Of a stretch of 64,000 nucleotides of DNA, positions 1-18,125 are shown piece by piece (the first letter of the stretch is position 1; every line of letters begins with the position of its first letter). This DNA is from Scenedesmus sp. ARA3. Lineage: Eukaryota; Chlorophyta; Chlorophyceae; Sphaeropleales; Scenedesmaceae. Location of the stretch: the NCBI GenBank assembly GCA_004335835.1, contig RWJK01001842.1, forward strand, positions 62,001 through 126,000, given 5' to 3'. The translations under genes and the position numbers were made by a program. The notes beneath the pieces are model-generated. The model did no database searches and was not told the origin of the DNA. It worked only from the letters and a program-made list of their open reading frames with translations.

Positions 1-206
1 AGCAAGGAGATAGCAGAGGCCCATTATAAAAGTAGACGGCTGCAATAAGCTCCAACAGGCATGCAGAGTGCGCTGCTGTCAAACCCAAGCTCAAGCCAGG
101 TGTCGCCAGCACTGCAGCGCAGGCAGTACGCAGACAAGGCATAACTGCAGCGCTGCTCTTTCAAAATCCAATCTGTTACATATTTTGCTTGTGTTACTGC
201 TTGCAG

Positions 207-1078
207 GACTGACGCCTGCTGCTCACAGGGCCACCTCCAGCCATGCGCGGGCCCTGAACCCTGTCATTGAGCCCTGCCTTGCCACACCCCTGCAGGCAGC
301 GCTGCTGCACATCCAGCAGCTGTTCCCGCCTGCGGCAGCATGCCTGGCGGCTGCAGCAGATGCGGCAGCAGCAGAAGCCGGCCATAACAGCAGCAGCAGT
401 GTGATGCAGCCGCAACATGGCAGGCTGTCTGCGACGATCGCCAGCAGCAGAAAAGGCGGCGCCGGCAGCAGCAGGGGCAGCAGCAGGAACGGTTTGAACA
501 GCAGCAGCGCGAGCTCTTCGCTGTTTTGTATGGCTCGGCCGCGGATGCTGCTTGCTGGTCCTGCAGGCAGCGGCCAGCAGCAGCTGGGTGCTGCTGTGCT
601 GGCTGCTTTGGAGGGGCTGCCAGTGCATGCCATTGGCCTGCCCAGCCTATTGGCCAGTGCAGGGTCTAGGTAGGTTGACCAGTGGCTGACGTGGTCATAT
701 AGTGTTATATGTATAATGAGGATGCAGCTGCTCTGGAGGGGCTGCCAGTGCATGCGATTGGCTGGCCAAGCTTATTGGCCAGTGCGGGGTCCAGGTGAGG
801 CTGCTGGCAAGTATGTGTGGATGTGTGGATAGCTGTATACCAGTATGCAGCTGCTGTGAACTGCCAGTGCATGCGATTGGCCTGCCGAGCCTGATGACCA
901 GTGCGGGGTCCAGGTGAGGTTGATGCTTATGCTGCCGTTCAGCTTTGTACGAATTGCATGTGAGAGTGAAGTTGCTATGAGTTGCCACTGCTGCTGCTGC
1001 CTCAGCTGCTTGGTCTCGCACTACACTGATGCACAAGGTGTGTGAATGCCTGCACGGTTCACGTGCTGCTGCCGCTCG

Positions 1079-1131
<53 letters not shown>

Positions 1132-3922
1132 GTTGCATTCAGGTGTGTTGAGGAGGCGCTGGTGTCCACCTTCACTGAGGCACGCAGGGCGGCACCAGCC
1201 ATACTGTACTGGCCGCAGGTGGGCCTTTAGTTGGTATTAGTTGGTATTAGCATATTAATGATGATGCTAATACCTGGGTTCAGCCTGCAAGCATGGCTGG
1301 CAAGCAGTGGGCCTGCATTGTACCTAAATTATGCTGCTGCCAAATTCAGTTGCAGCCAGCACAGCTGCTTCTCTATGCAACATGTCGGAGCTGCTGCACG
1401 CATGCCAGGTATCATCTCATCAGAAGCATGTGTTGTGACACCCGCAGGCTACCAAGTCGCTCGCTGAGTCACCTTGTTGTCGACAAATGTATTGTGTTAC
1501 ATTGCTTGCAGGCACACCTCTGGTGGGCAGCAGCAGGCTCAGGCCTGCGCTGTGCACTCATTGCTCTGCTGGACGACCTGCCTCCAGACCTGCCCCTGCT
1601 GCTGCTGGCAACAGCAGAGCTGGCAAACGACCCAGCAGCAGCAGCAGCAGCAGCAGGCCAGCAGCGGCAGCAGCAGCTCAGGCTGGCGGCTGCAGCAGCA
1701 AGCAGCAGCAGCGGTGCACAACTGCAGCAGCAGCAGCAGCAGCAGCAGGATTTGGAAGCACTGGGCATTGAGCCATCTCTTGCTGCGCTGTTTCCTGCAC
1801 TGGGCAGCTTTGAAGAGCTGCTGCAAAGCCCTCAACAGCACAGCACGCAGCAGCAGCAGCAGCAAGTTGCTGCTGCTGCAGGGTGTGGCGTGCTGGGGCG
1901 TGTGCTGCTTGGCCAAGTAGGGCCTGCAGAGCGCGCAGCGATGTTCAAAGTGAGCCACACACAAAGGCGCAAAGCATGTGGCCACCATGTGTCGTTCAGT
2001 GAAAAGTGGAGAACACGCACCTATAACCCTTTGGCAGCTGCATGCCAATTAATACTTTGCCTGATGTGCTTTACGCTACTGCTAACTGCTGTATGCATGT
2101 GGAAAGCAAGCCAGCTATGCAGCTGCACTCCCACGCACACGCCAGCTGCTGCTGGTGGTCTTGGCTGTGATCCGGATGTGTAGCGTGCTGTGTCTGACTG
2201 TCATGCTTGTGTTGCCGTGCTGCTGCAGGGTGTGCTGGATGCTGCGGCAGCGCCGCCACCGCCCGTGACCTTTGCTGTATCCCGCCTGTGCTCAGCGTGC
2301 TCTGCCATGCTTTTTGTTGCCATGCTGCTGCAGGGTGTGCTGGATGCAGCAGCAGCGCCGCCGCTGCTGCCAGCAGCACCCAGCCAGCAGCCGCCACCTC
2401 CGGAGCTGCCGCAGGCGCCTGAGGCCGCTGCTGCTGCTGAGGCGGCAAAGGCGGCAGCGGCTGCCGCTGCAGCACGCGCAGCGTACGAGCAAGACCAGGT
2501 GGGTGCACCGGACACTAGAGAATTTTGTTGTTAAGAAAACAGATTGGTTCTGGGCACCATGTATAGACGATGCGGCCCACAACAGGGTTGAATGCATGGT
2601 CTAAGACCAGCGACCGGAAATTGCACCCTCACTATTCAACTCAAAGAATGGTGTCAACTGCCCATCACTTGCAGGCCGTGCTGCGCTCGCTGCGCGTGGT
2701 GCTGCACAGCATCGCCAGCCGCGCACACTCTCCTTCATTACAAATGAATATTCCTAAAGTCCTGCACGCCACGCACTGCCATGCAGGCTGTGCTGCGCTC
2801 GTTGCGCGTGGTGTTGCGCAGCATCGCCAGCCGCGCACACTCTCCTTCTTAACAAATGAATAGTATATGAATATTCGCAGGAGTCCTGCACGCCACTTAC
2901 TGCCATGCAGGCTGTGCTGCGCTCACTGCGTGTGGTGCTGCGGAGCATCGCCAGCCGCGCGCTGGCGCAGAAGCGCTACCGGCTGTTTGCGGAGCCGCCG
3001 CTGCCTGACGAGGCTGGCGGGCTGGAGGCGCTTCAGGCGCTGAGCTGCCCCATGGACCTGCTGACCATGCTGTACAAGGTGGGTTTCTTTTCAACTGACT
3101 GGTGAATTGCGCTTCATCCAGTTTCACATGGTGCTGTTGGGTCTGGTTGTCGTTTGGAGCCGCTCACGGTAGAACTGCCCCATATACCTGCTGACATGAG
3201 GACTGTTTTGACTGTTGTAGCTGCTGCTACGAAGCCTGGCTGGCTTGAATGTTGTGGATGCTGCATATCGGATAGTCTGCCGCAGACTGTACGCAACTTT
3301 TGTGGTTGCCACTGTTGCTGTTGACCGGTCGTCGGCCGCACCACCTCAGCTGATATGGCTGTGGCGTGTGCTGCTGTTCTGCGCCCAGGTAAATCACCAG
3401 CAGTACCTCACCCCTGCTGCCTTGCTGCCTGACAACACATGACTGATCTGAGTATGGTGTATGCTGTGTGCTGTGGCTGTGCGCTGCTGTGCTGCCCTTA
3501 GGTGGACCACCAGCAGCCGCTTTGCTGTTGTCACTGTTGCATGATGTACGGCCAATGTACAATGTTGTGTGCTGCTGTGCCACCCGCAGGTGGACCACCA
3601 GCAGTACCTCACACCTGCTGCTTCCTGGCTGACGCGCACCTCATCGTGCGCTGATTTGACCATGCTGCATGCTGCGTCCTGTCTGCTGTGTGCTGCTGTG
3701 CTGTGTGCAGGTGGACCACCAGCAGTACCTCACTCCTGCTGCCTTCCTGGCTGACGCGCACCTCATCGTGCGCTGTGCCTACTGTGCTGACTAAGCTGAT
3801 TGAGCTGGCTGTGCTGTGTGCTCATCGCAGGTGGACCACCAGCAGTACCTCACCCCCGCTGCCTTCCTGGCTGATGCGCACCTCATCGTGCGCTGCGCTG
3901 AGGAGCTGTACGGCCAGCCAGA

Positions 3923-3959
<37 letters not shown>

Positions 3960-5920
3960 AATCCTGCGGCTGCTGTTGATGGTGCTGACGGTGCTGCTGG
4001 AGCAGGAGATGGCTTTGCTGCTGCAGCAGCGGCAGATGCAGGTGGTGGGCTGCCTGTGCTGACGCGCTCGCTGCCTGCTGTGCGTGTGACGGTGTGCAAG
4101 GAGATCAGCAGGGCGATAGAGCTGCGGGTGAGTTGCAGCAGCAATGATTCTTGCATTTACTGCACAGCAGAAGGCAACAAAGTACCTGCAACATGTTTGG
4201 CAGCTGGCACAGACACGACCAAGGCAAAAGAGTTGCAGCCGAGCACTGGGGATCTGCAGCTTGCAATTGTGAGATATGCAGCTCAACAACACCTGTGCCT
4301 CCACCTATGCTGGTGTAGAATAATGCCACATGTGCTGCTCATGCGTGCTGGCATGTTCTGCTGCTACATGCAGCAGGTGTGTCTCACTCCTCTGCCCACC
4401 CTGCCTTTTTCCGCCGCTGCCGCTGCACCGCGAAACAAAACAGGACGAGCTAGAAACCCAGGTCTACCAGCTGCTGCCGCCGGAGCTCGTCCGCAGCTGC
4501 GAATCCATAGCAGCAAAGGGAGGCCCAGCACCGCCACCCCCCGGCATGACACTGCCACAGCACCTGCTGCCGCCAGCTGCTGCTGCTGCTGCTGCCAGGG
4601 GTGCAGCTGGCAGTGGCTATGTTGGTGCTGGGGCTGGGGGCAGGTTGGGTGGCGCTGCTGCTGATGGCAGCTCGAAGCCCACTCGCTCCGCTGCAAGGTG
4701 AGGGCTGCCCTGGTTGAGATGTCATGTCGACACTTGTCGCTGCACCCACAAAAGCAACCAGCAGTTTGATCACCATCACAGCAGGCATCAGGCTTTGATG
4801 TGTTCTGAGTGTCCACTGCATAACCTGTTTTTCTGCTCTTGTGTGTTGACAGCAGAAGTACATGCGTTCGCATGCAGTCAGGGTAGCAACGTATCATCCT
4901 AAGATAGCCGACACATGTGTTTGTTTGTGTCTCTGGTGATTTTGCAGGCTGACCGGCAAGCAGATGGACAAGCGCATGATGCATGCCGACCCTGAGGCCC
5001 TTATGAGGGCACTCAAAGCACGCCCGGCAAAGCCCAAGCAGCCAGCAGCAGCAGCAGCAGCAGCAGCAGAGGCTGCTGGTGATGCTGAACAGCAAGCTGC
5101 AGACAAGGAGCAGCAAGGAGATGATCAGCAGCAGCAGCAAGCAGAGGAGGAGCTGCAGCCGCAGCAGCAGCAGCAGGCAGCTGCTGGAGATGATGTTGAG
5201 ATGGCTGATGTGGCTGCTGCTGAGCAGACAACAGCAGCAGATGCAGCACCGGCTGTGCTGCAAGCAGCGTCAAGTCCTTGTGCCAGCAAAGAGGCTGCAG
5301 ACACGCCAGCAGCAGCAGCAGCTGCTGCAGGTCTGCCTGGAGCCTCGCAGCAGAGCTCGCCGCTTGCGCTGAAGCCGGTCACCAACGGGCAGAGCAGGAA
5401 GCGGCCAGCAGCAGATGCAGCAGAGGGGGAGCGGCCTGCCAAAGTGGCTGCTGGCGTTGCTGAGCAGCAGCAGCAGCAGCAGGAGAGGCTGCAGCCGCCA
5501 GCTGTTGCAGTGCCATCAGGTGGAGATGCAGGGACATCAGCCGCTGACCTGTTCACTCCAACTGGCACTGCTGCAGTAGCAGCATTTGATGGTGATGTTT
5601 TCACTGGGGCTGGTGGTGTAGGAGCTGCGGAGGCCTCTGAGACTGATCAGCAGCAGCGGCTGCCGGCACTTACGCCAGTTGCAGCAGCACCCAAGGCAGC
5701 TGACGTGGCTGCAGCAGGTGCACTGCTGCAGCAGCTGGTTGCTGCCACCAGCGGCATGCAGCTGTCCAGCCTGGAGCTGCTGCATGCACGGCTGAGCAGA
5801 GTGGCGGCAGCAAACGCGCAGGAGCAGGACAGGCAGGCGTTGTTGCAGCGGGTGGGGCGTGTTGTGGCAGCAGTGGAGCAGGAGCAGGCTGCAGCATCCA
5901 GCAGCATGCGCGTGGCCTAG
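207..5920 (+). CDS. ATAD2: ATAD2/Yta7-like AAA + bromodomain protein, 5' end outside window
   Basis: Exons: 207-669, 1143-1218, 1512-1949, 2334-2498, 2911-3078, 3831-4127, 4444-4697, 4948-5920. Phases join at every junction, giving about 944 visible residues. The order matches ATAD2/Yta7 after its first AAA domain, which lies upstream. There is a linker helix (HRATSSHARALNPVIEPCL), then a second AAA domain with a degenerate Walker A (GPAGSGQQQLG, no Lys-Ser/Thr) and EARRAAPAILYWPQ followed by HLWWAAAG. A bromodomain follows (RSLRVVLRSIASR, CPMDLLTMLYK, YLTPAAFLADAHLIVRC). Family role: chromatin-bound AAA ATPase acting on histones and nucleosomes. The bromodomain reads AEELYG where ATAD2 has ALEYN, so the acetyl-lysine-binding Asn appears lost, and an Ala-rich insert follows. 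The last exon is a low-complexity Ala/Gln tail ending at TAG 5918-5920. Four exon boundaries carry tandem partial copies. Bases 1-206 look intronic. The family call is firm; exon ends are hand predictions. Confidence 0.85.
608..914 (+). repeat. Exon-edge tandem copies, donor side, x3 (ATAD2-like exon)
   Basis: The 3' end of the exon encoding GLPVHAIGLPSLLASAGS plus its GT donor occurs three times. The copies end at 669 (full exon), 794 and 913, so spacing is 125 and 119 bp. Copies two and three retain GTGAGG donors and a GCAG just upstream. Copy three has an in-frame break (CTGTGAACTG). Confidence 0.85.
1079..1142 (+). repeat. (CTG)n tract next to a 3' splice site
   Basis: About 17 uninterrupted CTG units, then CTTGTTGCATTCAG, the acceptor of the exon starting at 1143. 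The tract occupies the polypyrimidine position of the intron. Confidence 0.9.
2229..2370 (+). repeat. Exon-edge tandem copies, acceptor side, x2
   Basis: CTGCTGCAG followed by the coding start GVLDAAAAPP is found at 2229 and again at 2334 (105 bp apart). Only the second copy runs into the full exon 2334-2498. Confidence 0.8.
2675..2965 (+). repeat. Exon-edge tandem copies, acceptor side, x3
   Basis: The acceptor plus coding start AVLRSLRVVLxSIASRA is found at 2675, 2787 and 2911. The units include intron sequence (CCTGCACGCCAC... before each GCAG). The first two diverge into CACTCTCC after the Ala codon; the third continues as the bromodomain exon. Confidence 0.88.
3389..3900 (+). repeat. 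Exon-edge tandem copies, acceptor side, x5 (bromodomain exon)
   Basis: An AG acceptor followed by VDHQQYLTPAA-type coding sequence starts at 3389 (VNHQQYLTPAA), 3502 (short remnant VDHQQ), 3590, 3711 and 3831. Copies three and four extend through ADAHLIVRC-equivalent DNA, but each has lost one base or diverged so that it frameshifts (AASWLTRTSSC). Only the fifth leads into the complete exon 3831-4127. Confidence 0.9.
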
Positions 5921-6255
5921 AGGTCATGCTGTGACAGTATCGCTTGCAGCTCATCGCCAGCTTCGTAAATCTATTCAGTAGACGGCGTATTCGTTTTTTG
6001 ATTGGGAGCAATCGCGAGCAAGTTACCCGTGTGAGTGTCCGACCTGTATCCGTGCCAGAGACACCAAACCCTATCCGTGCCGATGTCCTTCAACCGACTG
6101 CTGGTGGCACAGAAGATGTGCAAGCAGGCTCTAAGGAGATTTTTGGCTCTTGTTGCAGACCAGCACATATATTGTTCGAACTTTGACAGTGATCGTCTGT
6201 GAAGATCACTGTGGCTTCCTGAAAGCAGCGCAGCTGCATCGTTCGCCGATCAGCC
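5921..6255 (+). other. 3' UTR/spacer between ATAD2-like gene and next gene
   Basis: 335 bp between the TAG at 5920 and the next start at 6256. It presumably holds the 3' UTR and terminator of the first gene and the promoter of the second. I see no repeat tract, no RNA gene and no clear TATA box. Confidence 0.4.
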
Positions 6256-12484
<6,229 letters not shown>

Positions 12485-13464
12485 CAGCAACACCAGAAGA
12501 ACCAGTAGCAGCAGCAGCAGGTGGGCCTGGCAGCGGCTGGCAGGTTAGGTGCAGCGCTATGGGATGGCGCATAGGCTGAAGGCTGCTGCAGCTGCTGGGC
12601 CTGCAGATGTTTCTGTGGAAATTCACGATGCTATACATTTTAGTATGCATGACTGCGCACCTTCAAGCACAGCCGTACCAGAAGCCCTCCATCCTCATGA
12701 GATCAGGCTCCTGGTGCTCTGGTTGGGCTGGTCCTGCACGCAGCAGTTATGTGCATGATGTCTGGGCCGCAGTGCTGGTTGGTGCAGCAGTGATGGATGT
12801 CATGCGTAGCTGGTAACGTCCGACCGTAGAATCACCTGTGATAGCAGCAGCTGCATTTGACTGGCAAGGCTACTGGAGCTACTGCCGATGATTTCAAAGC
12901 CAGCAGTACTGCAACTACACTGTAGTACAAGATACCATCTGATGTTAGCCATCTGCACAGCAACACTGTCAGGCATTCGCATAGCACATGATGTGTCCCA
13001 GGCTTTGAGTTCTGTTTTTGATCACAAGCACGTCTTGCAAGGTACGAGCTGTCTTTATGTCGAGTGTGCGACCATGCATTGAACCTTGGAGGTTGTGGCA
13101 CCTGCTGTATGACCTTTGAGTGGCTCAGACCGTCATGATGCATGAAGTGAATGCTTGATCGAACCTTTCATCAATGATTATGTTTGTAAATTTGTGCCGG
13201 AGTGCGTCAATGCAGCGTAACCGGTGGGGCGTAATAGGCGGAGCGTCAGCAGGGGGCGTAATGGTCCGCGATGCCTGCATATCGCCTGTCATTAGCAGCC
13301 AGGACGCATACAATGACATGGTTTTTCAACGTTTTTGCTTCCAATCTGTGCTTCAGCCTGCTTTGTGGCTGTTTCGAACGGCATTGTTCAGGCTTTCACT
13401 GGTGAAAGCGAGCGTCTCGAAACACCCTTGTCCAAACCTCAAAACAGGCAAATAACGACAAACT
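12485..13464 (+). other. Spacer between unknown-family gene and beta-helix gene
   Basis: 980 bp. An open stretch at 12549-12758 (RYGMAHRLK...) might be a further exon of the upstream gene, but no splice phase joins it. An open frame at 13174-13455 has no recognisable content. The rest looks like 3' UTR and promoter DNA. Confidence 0.35.
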
Positions 13465-13910
13465 ATGCAGCACGTTACGCGTCACCAGCATTGTGCTGGG
13501 CTCGCACTGCTGCTGCTGGTCTGCATGAGAAGCTGTGCTGCCCAACAGCAGCAGCTGCAGACAAGCAGCAGCGTTGCCTGCCCCGGCAGCTCCATCAGAA
13601 TCAAGCCTGGAGAATCAACGACCCTCACCTTCACCCCAGGCCACAGCTACGTTTTGGGCCCTGGCGTATACACAATGGCTACAGCTACCCTGCATGCTGG
13701 TGAAGCCCTGTGCATCACTGGAAGTGCTGTTGGCAGCAAGCCCACAACTCTGCTGCCAGTGCCGCCCACAGCTGCTGCTGATGCAGCAGGCAGCAATGCA
13801 GGCCGGCTGCACTTCTTGCTGCAAGGGGGGTCACTGCAGCTCACCAACCTCACCCTGTCAGGGGCACCAGGCGCGGCAGCTGCCAGGGGAGGCGGGGTGG
13901 TCATCCAGCG

Positions 13911-14003
<93 letters not shown>

Positions 14004-14484
14004 TGGCCAGGCCCAAAGCTCCCAGCTAATAACTGACCGGGTGATCTTCAGGCAAGTGTTGAGTCCAGTGCTGTGGCCCCAGTCAGTGATGCCAGCATGA
14101 TGGCATGATGCTGGCAGCTAGGCCAGCAGCAGTTTCATCATCTGAGCCGGCTGAGGTTGCAAGGGAATGGCTGGGCTAGGGCTGCTGCCCACAAGCCAAC
14201 TGCAGCAGCATAGACCCGGCAGGATTTCCAGAGCTGTTGTTTCTAGGCAGCCTTCCGTGTCGTTACTTGATTTGCCGCACTTGGTACTCATCCTGCAACA
14301 CTGTGCCACCTGCTGCCGTCACTGCACATTGATTGCAGCATATTCCTGATGGCTCACTGGCAGATGCTGCTGCTGCCAATCCTTGCGCATGCTCGTTGCG
14401 TGCTGTTCATGCAGTGGCATTAGCCTCACAACAGTGGCCAACACTGACAACACAGCTGCCCCTGCCCCTGCCCCTGCCCCTGCC

Positions 14485-14535
<51 letters not shown>

Positions 14536-16932
14536 GGGACTTCATGTGCTGCGCACGCAGCGGCATCAGCCCCAGAGCAGTGGCCAACATTGACGACACA
14601 GCCGCCTCACTGACTCTCAAGGACACGTCATTCCTCAACAACAGCGCAAGCATTGCTTGCTATACAATCGGTGGAGGCTCCGTTGGCGACCACTACGGCA
14701 GCAGTAACTGCTACGCACTCAAGGTCTTGCACATGTTGGGTTATGATGGGTTGTTGAGCTGGGTTGCGCAAGCATTGGTTGGCCGGGTGTGGACAGCATA
14801 TAATGCATAGCAAAAACGTGACAGGCTACACCATGGCGTAGAGCATGCGTCATAGGGCGGTGTTTGCACATGCTCGTTTGTTGTCAGTTGGATACAAAGG
14901 TGTAGTCAAGGATCAGTCTAGTCACCATGATAGATGATATCAATGTTATCCACCTGAGATTGAGGAAAAGGTCATTGCTGTCTGAAGAGACAAGCACACA
15001 ATCGTGCCTACGTGCTAGTGGTGCGGGTTCCCTGCGGCAACACATGAGATACGCCTGCTGTGTGTCGTGACACACTGAGCAGCATTTGCCTTTCAAAGGC
15101 AAGCACTGCCTAACACAACATGTTGTCGAACTATCTATTTCGTGCATCAGGCTATGTGAGTGACTGCTGACGTATGCCATGGCCATGGCTCATTCTGCCG
15201 CTTTGCACAGGGGGAGGTGGGAGCTTCCGGGCTGACTACTGTCTCCAACGTTACATTTCTAGGTGTGACACAGTTCCTAAGGAACTCATGGGGCGCCTTG
15301 GAGATCAGGTGCGTGTCTAGCCTCCGCCTAATTATAATTAGTAATTTAAGCATTAAGCTTGAATAAGTATAACGTAGGAGTGGCTTGCAATAAAACTTAC
15401 AAAAACTGCAATCCAGTGGCCCCAATGCTTAGCAGGTCTGCAGAGCGTTGCGTGGCCCGCTTGTGTGGCAGCATGCACAAGCACCTCCGTGCAGGGCACA
15501 CATCAGGCCAACAAAGACGATTATTTGGAGCACATTGCTGCTCACAACGGCATGCTGGTACCTCAACGTCCTGGTGGCATACACGCTCCAGCCAATGTGA
15601 CAGCAGCCGCTGCTGTTACCAGCGATGTAGGCAGCACATCATCTGAGTGTGCTGCCACATTGTCATGCAGCGTACCTGCTGATGGCGCGCACCATTAGCA
15701 GATCTATAGTGTGCCAATTCCTAAACCAGAAGCTTGCTCTGTCATGCCCTCTTACGAGCACATGAGCACATCCCCCTTGTGGGCTGTCTGTGGCCTTCTG
15801 TGAATCACGCACGGAAGAGCATAGGCTGAAGCAGGCTTGCTTGCTTTTGATGCGTAGGACTTGTGACTTGTAACTTGTAACATATTGCCCTTGCTCTCCC
15901 GGTCCAGCATTGCTTGCAGGTGCGTCAATGTGCATGTACTGTACAAAAAGTCATTTTACATTTTACGTATTGCCCTTGCCCTGCTTGTGCAGTGGGTGTA
16001 GCAGCGCCAGCCCAGTGGCAGCCGTTTTCCAGGGCCCAGTGCTGCTGCATGACAACACGCGGCGTGCAAACTACAGCTACTATGATTTCCTTATCATACC
16101 AGACAATCTGACAGCAGTGCCAGCCTACGGGGCAGGCATATTTGCTACAAATGCGTCCCTTCTGGTGAACGGCACGCTATCCCTGCTTCGCAACAAGCCT
16201 GGGGCCTTACTGCTGCAATCCAGCACAGCAACATTCACACAAGCGGTTGCTGCTCGTAATAACCAAGACGCCAGCGGGGTGCTGCACTTCACAGATTCAA
16301 AAGCCATCTTCCAAGGGCAGGTTGTGTGCAGTCAAGACAGCAAGCAGTACGACCCCCTACCGCCGCTGCCGCTGCACACTACAACCTGCATCAGGGCCGA
16401 GCGCTCGTCGCTTGAATTTGGTGGCCCTGTGTCAGCCACCAACGGCCTTCAAATGCCCTGTGGCAACTACGCCGTTCCCTGCGAGAACCGCGGCGGCGCT
16501 GCAATCAGCTGCGAAGGCTCTACGATGCGGTTCAAAGGCCGTGCACGGTTTGTTGGAAATGCGTACGCTGGTGCAGAGGGATGGGGTACTGTTGAGCCAG
16601 TGACTGAACTTGGAGGCGGCGCTTGGCGCTTGCATAGCTGCCGTGTAGTTGCGGAGCAGTGGGTGGGGTTCACGGGCAATGCAGCAGGGTTTGGGAAGTA
16701 CTCATACCATGAGTTGTCGGGTGGGGCGGTGTGTGCAGTAAACAGCTCGAAAGTGTTCCAGGGAAGCTTGGCATTGACTGGGAATAACGCATCACGCGGC
16801 GGAGGGGTGTGGTTGACTGATTCGCGTATGAAGCTGTCTGGCGGCCGCTTGGTGTGCAAGGATAACGTTGCACAGCTGTCAGGCGATGACTGTGTTGGCC
16901 TGGCTGGCGATTCTCACTGGGACCACCCGTGA
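13465..16932 (+). CDS. Secreted protein with right-handed beta-helix-like repeats
   Basis: Four exons: 13465-14051, 14561-14723, 15211-15308, 15993-16932. All phases close, giving 595 aa. ATG 13465 starts a clear signal peptide (hydrophobic GLALLLLVCM, then Ala-Gln cleavage region at about residue 26). An all-beta mature chain follows with recurring rungs such as GGSLQLTNLTLSG, ASLTLKDTSFLNNSAS, STMRFKGRARFVGNA and NNASRGGGVWLTDSRMKLSG. It has many N-x-S/T sequons and Gly-Gly turns. This is typical of extracellular parallel beta-helix proteins (pectin-lyase-like or Pmp-like repeats). The exon-one poly-Ser comes from about 30 AGC codons. The first intron probably starts with a GC donor (CAG|GCAAGT at 14052). 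Likely a cell-wall or surface protein; I see no catalytic triad. The C-terminus is HWDHP. Confidence 0.65.
13912..14001 (+). repeat. (AGC)n coding tract, about 30 units
   Basis: CAG-sense triplet run in exon one of the beta-helix protein, read as poly-Ser. Confidence 0.9.
14415..14620 (+). repeat. Exon-edge tandem copies, acceptor side, x2, flanking CCCCTG and CTG repeats
   Basis: GCAG followed by (S)GISLTTVANTDN at 14415 and by (S)GISPRAVANIDD at 14561 (146 bp apart). Both fit the incoming phase (AG|T or AG|C = Ser). Between them lie about five CCCCTG units and then about 16 CTG units (to about 14535). Only the second copy continues as a full exon. Confidence 0.8.
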
Positions 16933-18125
16933 GCTTATTGGAATGCACAGCAGTTCATGTGAGCAGCAGGTTGGCACTTGTGGAAGGCAACAATACAGCT
17001 GGGGTGGCCCGTAAGCTCACCGCAATGCGCAGCGGTCTATGTGGAGGTTGCAGGCTGACAGGTGTGGTAGTCACACATTTGGTTGTTATTGAAAGATAAC
17101 ACGTGCTGGAATCTCGCCTGCACGCTTGGCATGCATCATCGACAGCAGGGCGCACATAAGCGGCTGGTGCTTGCCAATCTGCCAAATGTGGTACTGGCTG
17201 GACGGCTATGTGTTTGTGTTTTCAACAGCTTGACATGAATCCTGTGTTGTGTCCTGTACTGCCGCCTTTCCTAGTGAGAAGCTGAGCGTTCTGCGGTGCC
17301 TTACGCATACGTCACTATTGTTGTCATCTTGGTAGTGCCCATAACGATAAGGTGGCTCTGCATTTTTGCACACACACGTGCATGGCCCATGGATGGGATG
17401 TGGTGCTGCTCACATGCTTTCCAGAACAAGCAGCGCATGCGTTGTCCACAGCATTAACTTGCAGGGCGCATTTCATCTACAGCATGATATGTTTCTTGGG
17501 CAGTGGCGCCGCTGCTGATGTTGGCAGCAGGCGATCATACAGTTGCAGGCACATGTCGGAGTTCTCTCCCCAAACGGGATTACAGCGCTGTGTGTTGGAA
17601 ACCGCACATGTGGCAGTGTGCGTGTTTATTGTCTGTATCTGCCGGAATTTGCTGATCTAGGCAACCAATCAAAATGGTAATCTTTTGAACATCGTAAAGG
17701 TGCTCTACCGTGGTGCATTGCCATCACAGTCAAAACAGCCCATGTCAGCTGTTGCAGCAATGGCATCGCTGAACTGCATATGTACAACTGCATGCATCAC
17801 CTCTGTCAACCTGCACGCTGTGCACCAGACACCGGCTCTCAAAGCTCCTTGGCTGCAGTACTTTGCTTCCCCATACAGCTGCACCTTTGCCAGTTGATGT
17901 CTTTCACGTGCCGTACCTGCCTCTGCTGCTGACAAGGCTGCGCTGCTCATCTACAGTGCGGGCCACCCCCGGGCCTCCACACCGCCACAAGTGGGGGCTC
18001 AGTGGGGCCCCCACACCGCCACAAGATACAAGTTACAAGTCCTACGCATCAGAAGCAGGCCAGCCTGCTTGAGCCTGTGCTCCGTGTGTAAATTACAGAA
18101 GGACAAGGACAGGCCTACACCGCCA
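15790..18125. repeat. Inverted pair of a ~100 bp dispersed element (15790-15880 and 18020-18125)
   Basis: The reverse complement of 18020-18125 aligns with 15790-15880. It shares TTCTGTGAATCAC/TTCTGTAATTTAC, CACGGA, AGGCT(G/C)AAGCAGGCT and the near-identical core TGATGCGTAGGACTTGT. One copy is in an intron of the beta-helix gene and the other lies downstream of that gene. Possible MITE- or SINE-like element; the family is unknown. Confidence 0.65.

Noticed and set aside
3569..4062. Alternative reading AASWLTRTSSC as a separate gene
   Set aside because: It is the frameshifted reading of the bromodomain exon copies, not an independent protein.
12549..12816. Terminal exon of the 1008-aa protein
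   Set aside because: No acceptor gives the phase required by the donor at 12378; the reading to the stop at 12484 was kept.
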